NCBI GenBank assembly: GCA_019187105.1
Contig: JABAQM010000001.1
Coordinates: 496,001 to 560,000 of the forward strand
Direction of reading: 5' to 3'
DNA length: 64,000 bases
From: Fimbriimonadaceae bacterium
Lineage (GTDB): Bacteria; Armatimonadota; Fimbriimonadia; Fimbriimonadales; Fimbriimonadaceae
Positions 27,253-35,669 of the stretch are shown in pieces. The notes beneath the pieces are model-generated. The model was not told the DNA's origin and ran no database searches. It saw only the letters and a list, made by a program, of their open reading frames with translations. The position numbers and the translations under genes were made by a program. Numbering within the stretch: the first letter of the stretch is position 1; every line of letters starts with the position of its first letter.

Positions 27253-27794
27253 AGCACTTTCTCCACGGATCCTCCGAGTTTGTCCCTTAGCGCCCTTCTT
27301 CCACGGTACAACCTTGATTTTAGAGCAGGAACGCTGATTTTGAGTACCTCTGCCGCTTCCTTGGCTGAGATATCTTCCAAGTCACAGAGAATGAGGGGTT
27401 CCCGATACTCCTGCGGAAGGTCCTTGAGGGCTTGATGGACGGCCATTCGCAACGCGGTCTTGTCCTCGTTGCTGTGAACGAGCCCATCAGGGGGCAGCTC
27501 CAGGAGCTTGTGCTGGCGCATCTTGTCGATGCACAGGTTTCGCGCGATTCGGAACAACCAGGTTCGGAAGGCGCCGTCGGCCCGCAGCTCGGTGCTGCGC
27601 CGCAATACGCGCAAAAACGTTTCTGCTGTCGCATCTTCGGCATCGCTTCGATTGCCGAGCATGCGGTAGGTGTATCGGAAAATTCGTTCCCCGTATATTT
27701 CGTAGATGCCGCCCAACGCTGATTCATCGCCTCTTGCCAAGGCGCTGAGCCAACGTTTTTCCGCAAGAGATTCCTGCAGTGGGTCATCCGACAT
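27249..27794 (-). CDS. RNA polymerase sigma factor, ECF subfamily
   Basis: A sigma-70 family protein of about 181 residues. Region 2 is visible at about residues 20-95 (GIYEIYGERIFRYTYRMLG, AEDATAETFLRVLRR, TWLFRIARN). Region 4 is at about 125-175 (DLPQEYREPLILCD and the HTH KEAAEVLKISVPALKSRLYRGR). A third region is absent, as usual for ECF sigmas. I chose ATG at 27794; a TTG at 27827 would add 11 residues. It is coupled with the small acidic gene and then dnaN. Confidence 0.92.
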   Translation of the reverse strand: MSDDPLQESLAEKRWLSALARGDESALGGIYEIYGERIFRYTYRMLGNRSDAEDATAETFLRVLRRSTELRADGAFRTWLFRIARNLCIDKMRQHKLLELPPDGLVHSNEDKTALRMAVHQALKDLPQEYREPLILCDLEDISAKEAAEVLKISVPALKSRLYRGRRALRDKLGGSVEKVL

Positions 27795-27881
27795 AGTTAG
27801 ACGTGGAATCGCCCGGAAAGGGCGCAAGCTCCACTATACCGGCAACTCAACTGGGACCGTATCCGTGTCAAACTCCCTCCT

Positions 27882-28271
27882 GTGATCTTGCGGGAAGTGG
27901 TCCATGCGCATATCCCCTACCTGACCGAACAGAGCACCATCCGTGATGCCATCGACAAGATGGACGTCTATCAGTTCCCCGCTCTCGTCGTGGTCGATCA
28001 GGAGCGACGCCCCATCGGCGTGATTACGGAAGGAGACATCTCGCGCACCGTTTCCATGCGAGGCGATCTCCTCTCCCTAGCGGAAGAGCCCGCCCTTCGT
28101 TATGCCACTCGCGACCCAGAGGTCATTACCGGAGACGTCGAAGTGAGTGAAGCCTTGCACCGCATGCTGTCGAGCGGCTTGACCGTCCTGCCGGTCGTCG
28201 ATGAGGTCAATATGCTCGGCATCGTGCTCCGGGTTGACCTCATGCAGGCGATGCTGCTAGACGTGGGCTAG
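27882..28271 (+). CDS. Tandem CBS-domain protein
   Basis: A 129-residue protein consisting of a CBS pair, a Bateman module that usually binds adenine nucleotides. The first CBS is about residues 8-60 (DAIDKMDVYQFPALVVVD, GVITEGDI); the second is about 75-125 (VSEALHRMLSSGLTVLPVVD, GIVLRVDLM). No effector domain is attached, so it may act on a partner. GTG is the start codon. The end shares CTAG with the convergent hydrolase gene. Confidence 0.85.
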   Translation: MILREVVHAHIPYLTEQSTIRDAIDKMDVYQFPALVVVDQERRPIGVITEGDISRTVSMRGDLLSLAEEPALRYATRDPEVITGDVEVSEALHRMLSSGLTVLPVVDEVNMLGIVLRVDLMQAMLLDVG

Positions 28272-29095
28272 CGGTTCAATTCCTTGATGAGCCAATCGAG
28301 GCCATCATTGAAGTTCTTCATTTTCACCGCATCGGCCACCGGCACCTCGTGAGCCATTCCCTGAACGATCCTCAGCTCGTGGGGGCGCTTTAGCTCCTTC
28401 AACTTCTCGTCCAAGCGGCTGGCTTGCCTGACCGGGACGAGGGGATCCTTGTCCCCGTGAATGGTAAAGACCGGACACATCGATGCATCGAGGCAGTAGT
28501 AAGGGCTCGCGCTCCTGATCTCTTCCGTCGCATCGACTCTTTGCTTGCCGAGGACAATGAGGTACAGCCCATCCAGTGTGTTTGGGAAGTCGTTGAGCAT
28601 GTCGACCGGACCGAAGATGTTAAAGACGGCTTGTACTCGGCTTGAAGTGCCGACGTACTCGGTCGGCTTCGGCGCCCTCGTTTCGCGAGCGCCAAGAAAC
28701 AGCGAGAGGTGGCCCCCCGCGCTCGCGCCCATCGCTCCGATGCGGTTCGGATCGATTTCGTACTTGGCTGCGTTCGACCTCAAAAACCGCACCGCGGTTT
28801 GAACATCGTCCAGCATCGCGGGCCACTTGAACTTGGGCGCCAGACGGTACTGCACCGTTGCGGCCACGACTCCCCGCTTGGCTAACTCGATACAAAACGC
28901 AGTCATGTCCTGCCGCTTGCCCGACATCCACGCTCCTCCGTGAATCACCACAACACATGGTGCTGGCTGACGGATCGCCTTTTCGGGCCGGTAGATGTCC
29001 ATCTTAAGCTCAGTATCCGGAGCCGGCTTCGAATACACCACATCCAGGACGGGATCGGTCTTGGCGAGGACAACGGCTAGGAGCAACGCGGTCAT
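28268..29095 (-). CDS. Exported alpha/beta-hydrolase (carboxylesterase, BD-FAE/HSL-like)
   Basis: A 275-residue esterase. A short hydrophobic N-terminus (residues 1-10) suggests export. The oxyanion-hole HGGAW is at about residue 53, the nucleophile is in IGAMGASAGGHLSL (GxSxG), the acid in HGDKDPLVPV, and the His in GMAHEVP. The fold matches feruloyl/acetyl esterases and hormone-sensitive-lipase-like enzymes. ATG at 29095 has GGAGGA just upstream; a longer in-frame extension to 29230 runs into the divergent gene and is unlikely. Confidence 0.88.
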   Translation of the reverse strand: MTALLLAVVLAKTDPVLDVVYSKPAPDTELKMDIYRPEKAIRQPAPCVVVIHGGAWMSGKRQDMTAFCIELAKRGVVAATVQYRLAPKFKWPAMLDDVQTAVRFLRSNAAKYEIDPNRIGAMGASAGGHLSLFLGARETRAPKPTEYVGTSSRVQAVFNIFGPVDMLNDFPNTLDGLYLIVLGKQRVDATEEIRSASPYYCLDASMCPVFTIHGDKDPLVPVRQASRLDEKLKELKRPHELRIVQGMAHEVPVADAVKMKNFNDGLDWLIKELNR

Positions 29096-29175
29096 TCCTC
29101 CATCATATCGCAGTTTTTCGAGTACCTCCGCAACGGTCCGTGCACCTGAGTCTCCCCTAGCCCTAGGAGAACGGT

Positions 29176-30828
29176 ATGAACAAATTCCTCGCAACTTTGC
29201 TCGTCGCAACTTGGCTGCTGACCGGAGCATCCGCTCAGGTCGAGAAGTTCTACAGGGACTTCTTTCCGACCTATCGTGCCGGCGAAGTCCTCGTCCTTTG
29301 CGCTGGAGAAGAAGAAGGATTCTTCTTTGTGTTGGACTATGGACTTCAAGGCGGCTTTTTGCCGATTCGTTTCAGTCCGGAATACGGACTCATACGGTTC
29401 AAGTTCCCAACCCCCATGACGATGGCAAAAGCCATTGATTACTTCAAGCAGAACGATATGGTGCAGATCGTTCAGCCTAACTACTGCTATTCGTATTTCG
29501 ACGTCCCGAACGACACGATGTACGGTCAACAGTGGGGCTTTCCCCTTACCGGAGTTGAAACCTTCTGGGACTTCGCAAAGGGCGCCTCCAATGTCAACAT
29601 TGCCATCGTCGACTCAGGCGTGGATATGAACCATCCCGACCTAAAAGACAAGGCCTCAGTCTATGTGTCCCAAGGCTACGACTTCGGAGAGGATGATGCT
29701 GATCCGAGTGACAACCAAGGTCACGGCACCCATGTTGCCGGAATAGCGGCGGCAACAACCAATAACGGTCTGGGGGTCGCGGGCACCGGCCGGCAGTGTC
29801 ATATTCTGCCCGTTAAGATCGCCGACGCCAACGGCGTGATCGACACGTTCTCGGCTTACCTCGGCATGTGGTATGCCAGCCAGGCTCCCGTCGTCAACTG
29901 CAGCTGGGGCGGGGCGGCCCGTGACCCGATCTTGGAGCTCGTGTTCAGATACGTGGCCGGCGGTACCGTTGTCGTCGCCGCTGCCGGCAACACCAACACG
30001 ACGAATCTTCGCTATCCAGCCGCGTTTCCGAATGTGCTCGCAGTCGGAGCCATCGACTCAACCGATCAGCGCTGGGTGACCAACGCAACCAGCGGAAGCA
30101 ACTTCGGAGCAAACTGGGTCGACGTTGCCGCACCGGGTAGGAACATCCTGAGCACCCGAATGGGTGGAGGTTACGAACATCGGACCGGCACCTCGATGGC
30201 AGCGCCGTTTGTGGCCGGCCTGTTGGCCGCGTTCGAGAGCTATTGCGGTGATCCTGTCGAAGCGGTTGTATCGATGACCGCAACCGGAATTCCCAACGGC
30301 TGGACTGCCTTTGGACGTATCGATGCGGCGGCAATGGCCACCTATATTCCGGCCGGGCTGTCACGAACCGACTACGCCCCGCACACCATCTTCATGACAC
30401 ACGGTGTTGGCGAGGCAGGCGGTCTGCCCGAAGTGTCGTCGAGCGACGGCATCTACTACGAGGTCCAAGGCTACGACTACTATGGCAACGGATCGACGTG
30501 GGTTGGCCGGTACGAGGCGCAGTTCAAGGTCCAGTCGCCCAAGACGGTCAAGCAGCTATGGCTCCATGTGGACTCGAAGCTAGGGGACCGGGATCGCAAC
30601 TACTACACGGTATGGCTGCTACGGCATTCGGACGGGAAGTGGCTGTTTGGTGGCACGGATCAGCAGTGGGACGGACAGAGCGACCGGCGCTACAAGTATT
30701 CGACCAATCTCGGCGATTTCATCGACGCGCAGGGACGATTCCACATTCAGATTCAGTTCGAGAACTGGGGGAACAGTGATCCCCGCATGTTCACGGACCG
30801 GCTCAAGCTCAGCGCCCTCAGCCAGTGA
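29176..30828 (+). CDS. Secreted subtilisin-like serine protease (family S8)
   Basis: A 550-residue precursor with a signal peptide (about residues 1-20), a propeptide-like region (20-110), and the S8 catalytic domain with the Asp in IAIVDSGVDMNHPD, His in GHGTHVAGIAA and Ser in GTSMAAPFVAG. About 150 C-terminal residues follow. They are rich in Tyr, Trp and Gly and look like a beta-sandwich (for example YTVWLLRHSDGKWLFGG). I do not recognise that domain, which may bind a surface or polymer. AGGAGAAC precedes the start at a good distance. Confidence 0.93.
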   Translation: MNKFLATLLVATWLLTGASAQVEKFYRDFFPTYRAGEVLVLCAGEEEGFFFVLDYGLQGGFLPIRFSPEYGLIRFKFPTPMTMAKAIDYFKQNDMVQIVQPNYCYSYFDVPNDTMYGQQWGFPLTGVETFWDFAKGASNVNIAIVDSGVDMNHPDLKDKASVYVSQGYDFGEDDADPSDNQGHGTHVAGIAAATTNNGLGVAGTGRQCHILPVKIADANGVIDTFSAYLGMWYASQAPVVNCSWGGAARDPILELVFRYVAGGTVVVAAAGNTNTTNLRYPAAFPNVLAVGAIDSTDQRWVTNATSGSNFGANWVDVAAPGRNILSTRMGGGYEHRTGTSMAAPFVAGLLAAFESYCGDPVEAVVSMTATGIPNGWTAFGRIDAAAMATYIPAGLSRTDYAPHTIFMTHGVGEAGGLPEVSSSDGIYYEVQGYDYYGNGSTWVGRYEAQFKVQSPKTVKQLWLHVDSKLGDRDRNYYTVWLLRHSDGKWLFGGTDQQWDGQSDRRYKYSTNLGDFIDAQGRFHIQIQFENWGNSDPRMFTDRLKLSALSQ

Positions 30829-30837
30829 AACATGACC

Positions 30838-32283
30838 TCAGCCGGAGATGCGGCGCACCACGCTCTTCGGCTGAGTCAATTCCTCGTACGCAAAGCGAAC
30901 TCCTTCCAAGCCGAATCCGCTGTTTTTAACCCCACCATACGGCAAGGAATCGAATCGAACGGTCGGCACATCGTTGATGACGACTCCTACAACTTGGAGG
31001 CGCTCGATTGACGCCTCGATTCGATCCTCGCGTATTGAGAATACTCCTGCGTGGATGCCGTAGCGGGAGTGATTGACCCGGTCAAGCGCCTGATTAAAGT
31101 CATCGAACGGATCAAGGGTCAAGACGGGGCCGAAGACCTCGTCACAGCCAAGCCGAACGGTCTCGGGGCATTGGGCCATGAGGGTTGGCTCGATCACATT
31201 CCCAATGCGGTTTCCGCCGGCGAGGATTTCTGCGCCGGCCGCCGTAGCCTCCGCGACCCACTCTTCGATGCGATCGGCCGCATCCGAACTGATGACTGGC
31301 CCGCAAACGGTGGAAGGGTCCCTTGGATCTCCGATCGGGGTGGCTTCGGTGAGGTCCCTCAGAATGGCCTTGGCATCCTCATAGCGACTCCTGTGGACTA
31401 ACACATGCTGAACCTTGATGCAGATTTGCCCGGCATAGCCGAAGGCGCCAAAGGCGATCCTCTTACAGGCCGCTTCCAGGTCCGCCGATTCGTCGACCAC
31501 GGCAAACGCGTCGCCACCAAGCTCCAGGGTGACGTGCTTTCTCGGAAGCAATTCCTTCAAGTGCCAGCCTACTTTGGGTGAACCGGTAAAACTGACCGCA
31601 TCGATCCGTGGATCCAGGGCCATCTTTTCGGCAAGGGGAGAGGCACATTGGACGGCGTTCAGCACACCATGAGGACAATCGCATTCATGGATCAGGCGCG
31701 CGAGCGTCAGCGAGCAAAGTCCAGCCTGGCCAGAACCCTTAAGGACGACGGTATTACCACCTGCCAAGGCCGGAGCGATCTTGTGGGCAGCGAGGTTGAC
31801 GGGCCAGTTGTACGGGGTGATCCCCAGCAGAACGCCACGGGGCTGGCGAATGACTTCGGCGTGATAGTTCAGACCGCGCTCATCGTACGAGAGGTCCTGC
31901 CTCGTCGCACCAGATTCGGTCGCGAGGCCAGCAGCAAGCGCGAATGTGTGAACCGCTCGGTCGACTTCGGCAAGTCCCATCGAGATCGGCTTGCCGACTT
32001 CCAAGGCCATAAGTTCGGCGAGAAGGCTACGATCGTCGTGCAGCCGGCGAGAAATGCGAGCGAGCAGGTCCGCCCGTTCCTTGCCCGTGCTGCACCGCCA
32101 AGATCTCCCCGCCTCAACAGAAGAAGCGATCGCCGCGTCGCATTCTCCCCAGCCGGCTTCCGCCCATATTCCGACCAATTTGCCGTCATAAGGAGAATAG
32201 GATTGCGACTTGCCGATCGCCCCGTCGCACGGCCCACCCAAGAAGGTGCCGTTGATAAGTAGCTCAGCATGCCGCACGTCCAC
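30838..32283 (-). CDS. Aldehyde dehydrogenase (NAD(P)-dependent, family ALDH)
   Basis: A 481-residue ALDH that oxidises an aldehyde to the acid. Visible: PYNWPVNLAAHKIAPALAGGN, FTGSPKVGWHL, the general base Glu in LELGGDAF, and the catalytic Cys in GYAGQICIKVQHV. Cofactor motif EVFGPVLTL is intact. It resembles lactaldehyde/glycolaldehyde and non-phosphorylating GAPDH groups, but the substrate is unclear. The start is GTG at 32283; a second GTG at 32277 is possible. It is divergent from purD with a 30-base gap. Confidence 0.9.
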   Translation of the reverse strand: MDVRHAELLINGTFLGGPCDGAIGKSQSYSPYDGKLVGIWAEAGWGECDAAIASSVEAGRSWRCSTGKERADLLARISRRLHDDRSLLAELMALEVGKPISMGLAEVDRAVHTFALAAGLATESGATRQDLSYDERGLNYHAEVIRQPRGVLLGITPYNWPVNLAAHKIAPALAGGNTVVLKGSGQAGLCSLTLARLIHECDCPHGVLNAVQCASPLAEKMALDPRIDAVSFTGSPKVGWHLKELLPRKHVTLELGGDAFAVVDESADLEAACKRIAFGAFGYAGQICIKVQHVLVHRSRYEDAKAILRDLTEATPIGDPRDPSTVCGPVISSDAADRIEEWVAEATAAGAEILAGGNRIGNVIEPTLMAQCPETVRLGCDEVFGPVLTLDPFDDFNQALDRVNHSRYGIHAGVFSIREDRIEASIERLQVVGVVINDVPTVRFDSLPYGGVKNSGFGLEGVRFAYEELTQPKSVVRRISG

Positions 32284-32313
32284 AGTGAACCTGATATGGT
32301 AGCTTCAACCCCG

Positions 32314-33567
32314 ATGCGGATTCTGGTTGTTGGGAGTGGCGGACGGGAGCACGCCCTGTGTTGGAAGTTGGCGCAGGAGGCACACGTTTATTGCGTACCC
32401 GGGAACCCGGGTATCGAATCCGTGGCAACGTGCTTCGCCGGCAATCCGGCTGATCCCGAAGACGTCATCGCCGCCGCCCAAACCGCAACGGCCGATCTGG
32501 TCGTCATCGGGCCCGAAGATCCGCTGATCGCGGGCTTGGCCGATGGCTTGCGGGCCGTCGGATTCACCGTCCTTGGACCTGGCAAGATCGGAGCCCAGCT
32601 TGAGGGCTCGAAGGCCTTTGCGAAGAAGCTGATGACGAAGTATGGCGTGCCCTCACCGCCATTTGAAACGTTCCAGGATCCGACGCTGGCCAAAAAGTAC
32701 GTGCTCCACCGAGGGCTCGTGGGTCGCCAAGTCGTGGTTAAGGCCAGTGGCAATGCGCTGGGCAAAGGAGTCGTCGTTTGCGATGATGGATACCAGGCCG
32801 ATGCCGCCATCGACCAGATGCTTATCGAACGGCGATTGGGAGAGGCCGGATCGACCATCGTGGTCGAGGATCGTCTTACTGGACCCGAATTCAGTCTGAT
32901 CACCATCTGCTCGAAGCAGAACTATGTCAGCCTTCCGGTCGCCCAAGACTATAAGCGAGCCCATGACGGAGACCAAGGCCCGAATACCGGAGGGATGGGT
33001 TCGGTTTCCCCCGTTCCCTGGGTCAACGCGGAACTGGTCGCGCGAACCGAGCGAGCGGTCGTTGCACCGATCCTCCGGGCCCTGGCTGAAGACGATGTGG
33101 ATTTCAGAGGCGTGCTATTCAGCGGGTTGATCCTGCACGATGGAGATCCCTACTGCCTCGAATACAATGTCCGTTTCGGCGATCCTGAGACGCAAAGCAT
33201 CGTTCGCCGACTCGGCGACGGCTTCGCCGACTTGCTCCTCGCCGCGGCCCGCGGCGATGAGCTTCCGCAGCCTCAAATCAAAGAGAATGCGGCGGTTTCC
33301 GTGGTTGTCGCCTCCGAAAATTACCCAATCAGTACCGAAAAGGGCAAGCGGATTGAGATTGGACCCAGCCCTGATGAAGTGCTCTTCTTTCATGCCGGCA
33401 CCGGCAAAGATGCCGACAACAACCTGGTTACCGCTGGAGGCAGGGTCATCGCCGTGAGCGCCGAGGCTCCTACGATCGATGACGCGCGCCGACTGGCTTA
33501 CGAGGGCGCAGAAGCCGTTCGGTTCGACGGAGCGTGGTACCGGAACGATATCGCCAAATCGATGTGA
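32314..33567 (+). CDS. purD: Phosphoribosylamine-glycine ligase
   Basis: An ATP-grasp enzyme of purine synthesis that joins glycine to phosphoribosylamine, 417 residues. Signatures: RILVVGSGGREHALCWKL at the N-terminus, DYKRAHDGDQGPNTGGMGS, LEYNVRFGDPETQ, and the glycine-rich VVVKASGNALGKGV. I chose ATG at 32314 because the conserved MRILVVGSG begins there; upstream in-frame codons at 32269 run into the ALDH gene. No other pur gene is near. Confidence 0.96.
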   Translation: MRILVVGSGGREHALCWKLAQEAHVYCVPGNPGIESVATCFAGNPADPEDVIAAAQTATADLVVIGPEDPLIAGLADGLRAVGFTVLGPGKIGAQLEGSKAFAKKLMTKYGVPSPPFETFQDPTLAKKYVLHRGLVGRQVVVKASGNALGKGVVVCDDGYQADAAIDQMLIERRLGEAGSTIVVEDRLTGPEFSLITICSKQNYVSLPVAQDYKRAHDGDQGPNTGGMGSVSPVPWVNAELVARTERAVVAPILRALAEDDVDFRGVLFSGLILHDGDPYCLEYNVRFGDPETQSIVRRLGDGFADLLLAAARGDELPQPQIKENAAVSVVVASENYPISTEKGKRIEIGPSPDEVLFFHAGTGKDADNNLVTAGGRVIAVSAEAPTIDDARRLAYEGAEAVRFDGAWYRNDIAKSM

Positions 33568-33609
33568 AATCCCGGCTGAAGTACGGAATAAGCGATTCGG
33601 AGATTCATC

Positions 33610-34206
33610 ATGTCCGAGGCTGCAACCCCCGCTACCGATGCCCCCAAGAAGAAGAAGAAGGGCAAATTACCCGTTATCCTGCTTCTCGCCGTTGTTCTTG
33701 GCACAGGCGGGTTCTTTGGCATGAAAATGCGCGGGGGCGGACCGCAGAAGGAGCCGGAAATCAAGCTTGGCGAGATTGTGCCGCTTGAAGAGTTTCTTCT
33801 GAACCTCCGAGACGGCCGTACCTATCTCCGGACTGAAATCGCCCTACACTTCAAAGAAGGCTTCAAGAAGGAAGGCTTCGACAAGTCGCTTCCTGCCGTC
33901 CGAGACGGCGTTATCAGCGTGTTGACCTCCCAGTCCCTGGGCGTCGTGTCGACCATGGAGGGTAAGGAGAAGCTGAAGGCGGAGCTAGCCACCACGATCA
34001 ACGGCATCCTTGAGTCCCTTGAGCCCAAGCCGGAAGTCAAGAAGGAGCACGGCAAGGACAAGAAGGAAACCGAGGGCGGGAAGGACAAGGAAACCGCCGA
34101 CAAAGCCAAGGACGATGCGGCATCAAAAGAACCGAAGCACCCTGACTGGCAAAGTCAGACTGGGCCGGTGCTAAAGGTGTACTTCACCAGCTTCGCAACT
34201 CAATAG
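33610..34206 (+). CDS. fliL: FliL-like flagellar basal body-associated protein with charged insertion
   Basis: A 198-residue protein that stabilises the flagellar stator around the motor. One membrane helix (about residues 19-39) follows a Lys-rich cytoplasmic start, then the FliL domain: PLEEFLLNLRDGRTYLRTEIALHF and the VVSTMEGKEKLKAELATTING helix. A roughly 45-residue Lys/Glu/Asp linker (about 137-183) is inserted before the terminal strand PVLKVYFTSFATQ. No flagellar operon surrounds it. The tail overlaps the opposite gene by seven bases. Confidence 0.82.
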   Translation: MSEAATPATDAPKKKKKGKLPVILLLAVVLGTGGFFGMKMRGGGPQKEPEIKLGEIVPLEEFLLNLRDGRTYLRTEIALHFKEGFKKEGFDKSLPAVRDGVISVLTSQSLGVVSTMEGKEKLKAELATTINGILESLEPKPEVKKEHGKDKKETEGGKDKETADKAKDDAASKEPKHPDWQSQTGPVLKVYFTSFATQ

Positions 34207-34583
34207 TCGTCGTAGCCTTGCCGAGAGTGGATGAATCCCCAGATGGCCATGGCAAGCGCGCCAACCGCCGGGAGAGCGGTCGGGATGAAATGCGGAATCT
34301 TAACCCGGTTGCCGGTGCCGAGCATCCCATCGATACTCATATACATCACGTTATTCACGTATCCGATGTAACGCAGGCCGTAAAGCGCCATCCCCACAAG
34401 CGGGATCATGGCAAGCCATTTCAACCACTTTTTGCCACCGTCCATCTCCTTGCGAAGGAAGATGAACCACCACACGAAGGCGAACACGACGACGATGATG
34501 GGACCGACGGTCAATTCCGCAATCTCGACCTTCTGGTCTGGCGGATCCGGCATGAGGAAATTAGCGAACATAGGCTTCAACAT
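34200..34583 (-). CDS. Small polytopic membrane protein, unknown
   Basis: About 127 residues with three hydrophobic segments (about residues 25-45, 58-75, 98-118). I recognise no family. ATG at 34583 has GGAGA six bases upstream; an earlier in-frame codon at 34616 lacks one. It shares seven bases with fliL at its end. Nothing more can be said about its role. Confidence 0.6.
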   Translation of the reverse strand: MLKPMFANFLMPDPPDQKVEIAELTVGPIIVVVFAFVWWFIFLRKEMDGGKKWLKWLAMIPLVGMALYGLRYIGYVNNVMYMSIDGMLGTGNRVKIPHFIPTALPAVGALAMAIWGFIHSRQGYDDY

Positions 34584-34651
34584 CCGTGTCTCCAGCAAGG
34601 TTCGTGCCGAACGCACGTACCCGGATAAGTTACCAGACTCCGTCAGGCAAC

Positions 34652-34681
34652 AAAAATCCCCGGGGCTGTCGACCCCGGGGA
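34652..34681 (-). terminator. Strong intrinsic terminator after the PEP-CTERM gene
   Basis: Two CCCCGGGG arms (34658-34665 and 34673-34680) flank a 7-base loop. On the minus strand the hairpin is followed by TTTTTG (complement of AAAAA at 34652-34656). It lies just downstream of the minus-strand secreted-protein gene and would end the transcript running leftward from the LacI region. Confidence 0.8.
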
Positions 34682-34691
34682 CTCACTGACC

Positions 34692-35591
34692 TTACTTGCG
34701 TCGGCGTCGAGCCATCGCCGCCAGGCCGAGGCCCAGAGCGATCATCGTTGCCGGCTCTGGAACGACCGTGAAGTACTGGTCGCCGTGGATATTGGCGAAG
34801 TTCACGAACCGGGGGTCGGCGAGGTTGCTGCCGCCGCCGATGCCGCCGAGAACCTGGTTCGACAGGTAGTCGTGGCCGCCACCGTTCACCATCGCCGAGA
34901 TTCGGAATGAGCCGCCTGGTCCGCCGATAGCGGCAAGCGGAATCAAGAACTCCATGCCGGTCAGAACGCCGGCGCCGCTGCTCAGTCCAGTACCGCCATC
35001 AACGCCACCGGTATTCGAATTGTTGATCGAAGCCTTGATACCGAACGGGTTGTTACCGCCGGTCAAGTCGCCGGGGCCGCCTGCGCCGGTCTGGCCCATG
35101 TAGTAGCCTTGACCGCCGCCGCTCGTCAGCAGTTCGGCATAGTTGGTGTACATCTGGTACGGGCCACCGCCGCCGGTAACCGAGATCCAGAAGTCGGCCT
35201 CGAAACCGCCGTCGAAGGTCAGGCCGTTGCCCGATCCGTCATCGCCCATCCGGTTCAGACCGTTGAAGTCGACATCCGGATTGTCGCCGCGAAGCCGGTT
35301 TTGGCCGCCAGCCTTCGTGTCGAAGAACAGTTCGAGCTTGTTGAAATTCGACTCAAGGTTGCCCGCGATCAGCAGGTGCAGGTTGCCGCCGTCGATATAG
35401 GCGTACGCGGCATCCAGCTCGCTGCCGTTTGCATAGTCGACTTGGCCCAGGTTGCTGTCGCCGAACTGAGTCTGGGTGTCTTGGACGGATATGGCGTTGC
35501 CGAATGCGGCTTCCCACATGCCGTCGATGGCGGCGAAGGCCGACGAGGCCATCATCGTGGCGCCGGCCATCAAAAGAGTTTTCTTGATCAT
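34692..35591 (-). CDS. PEP-CTERM sorted secreted protein
   Basis: A 299-residue protein. Signal peptide residues 1-20. A roughly 250-residue domain shares motifs with the adjacent paralogue: NKLELFFDT, LRGDNPDVDFNG, NRMGDDGSGNG, ISAMVNG and DYLSNQV. The C-terminus is a PEP-CTERM tag: VPEPATM, a hydrophobic helix, then ARRRRK, which an exosortase would process for surface sorting. The ligand is unknown. It is the last gene before the terminator at 34652. Confidence 0.85.
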   Translation of the reverse strand: MIKKTLLMAGATMMASSAFAAIDGMWEAAFGNAISVQDTQTQFGDSNLGQVDYANGSELDAAYAYIDGGNLHLLIAGNLESNFNKLELFFDTKAGGQNRLRGDNPDVDFNGLNRMGDDGSGNGLTFDGGFEADFWISVTGGGGPYQMYTNYAELLTSGGGQGYYMGQTGAGGPGDLTGGNNPFGIKASINNSNTGGVDGGTGLSSGAGVLTGMEFLIPLAAIGGPGGSFRISAMVNGGGHDYLSNQVLGGIGGGSNLADPRFVNFANIHGDQYFTVVPEPATMIALGLGLAAMARRRRK

Positions 35592-35635
35592 GTTTTCTAT
35601 CTCCTTCCGCGAATCAAAAAATCAGGTTACCGGTC

Positions 35636-35659
35636 GGGCCGGCGATAGCTCGCCGGCCC
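35636..35659. repeat. Perfect 10-bp palindrome between the secreted paralogues
   Basis: Arms GGGCCGGCGA (35636-35645) and TCGCCGGCCC (35650-35659) flank a 4-base TAGC loop. It lies between the stop of the 446-residue gene and the start of the PEP-CTERM gene. No T-tract follows directly on either strand, so it may protect the 3' end of the upstream message or be a REP-like element. Confidence 0.5.
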
Positions 35660-35669
35660 TACTTGACGA

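Noticed and set aside
32269-32313. Upstream start for purD at 32269
   Set aside because: The conserved MRILVVGSGG starts at 32314, and the extension would overlap the divergent ALDH gene.
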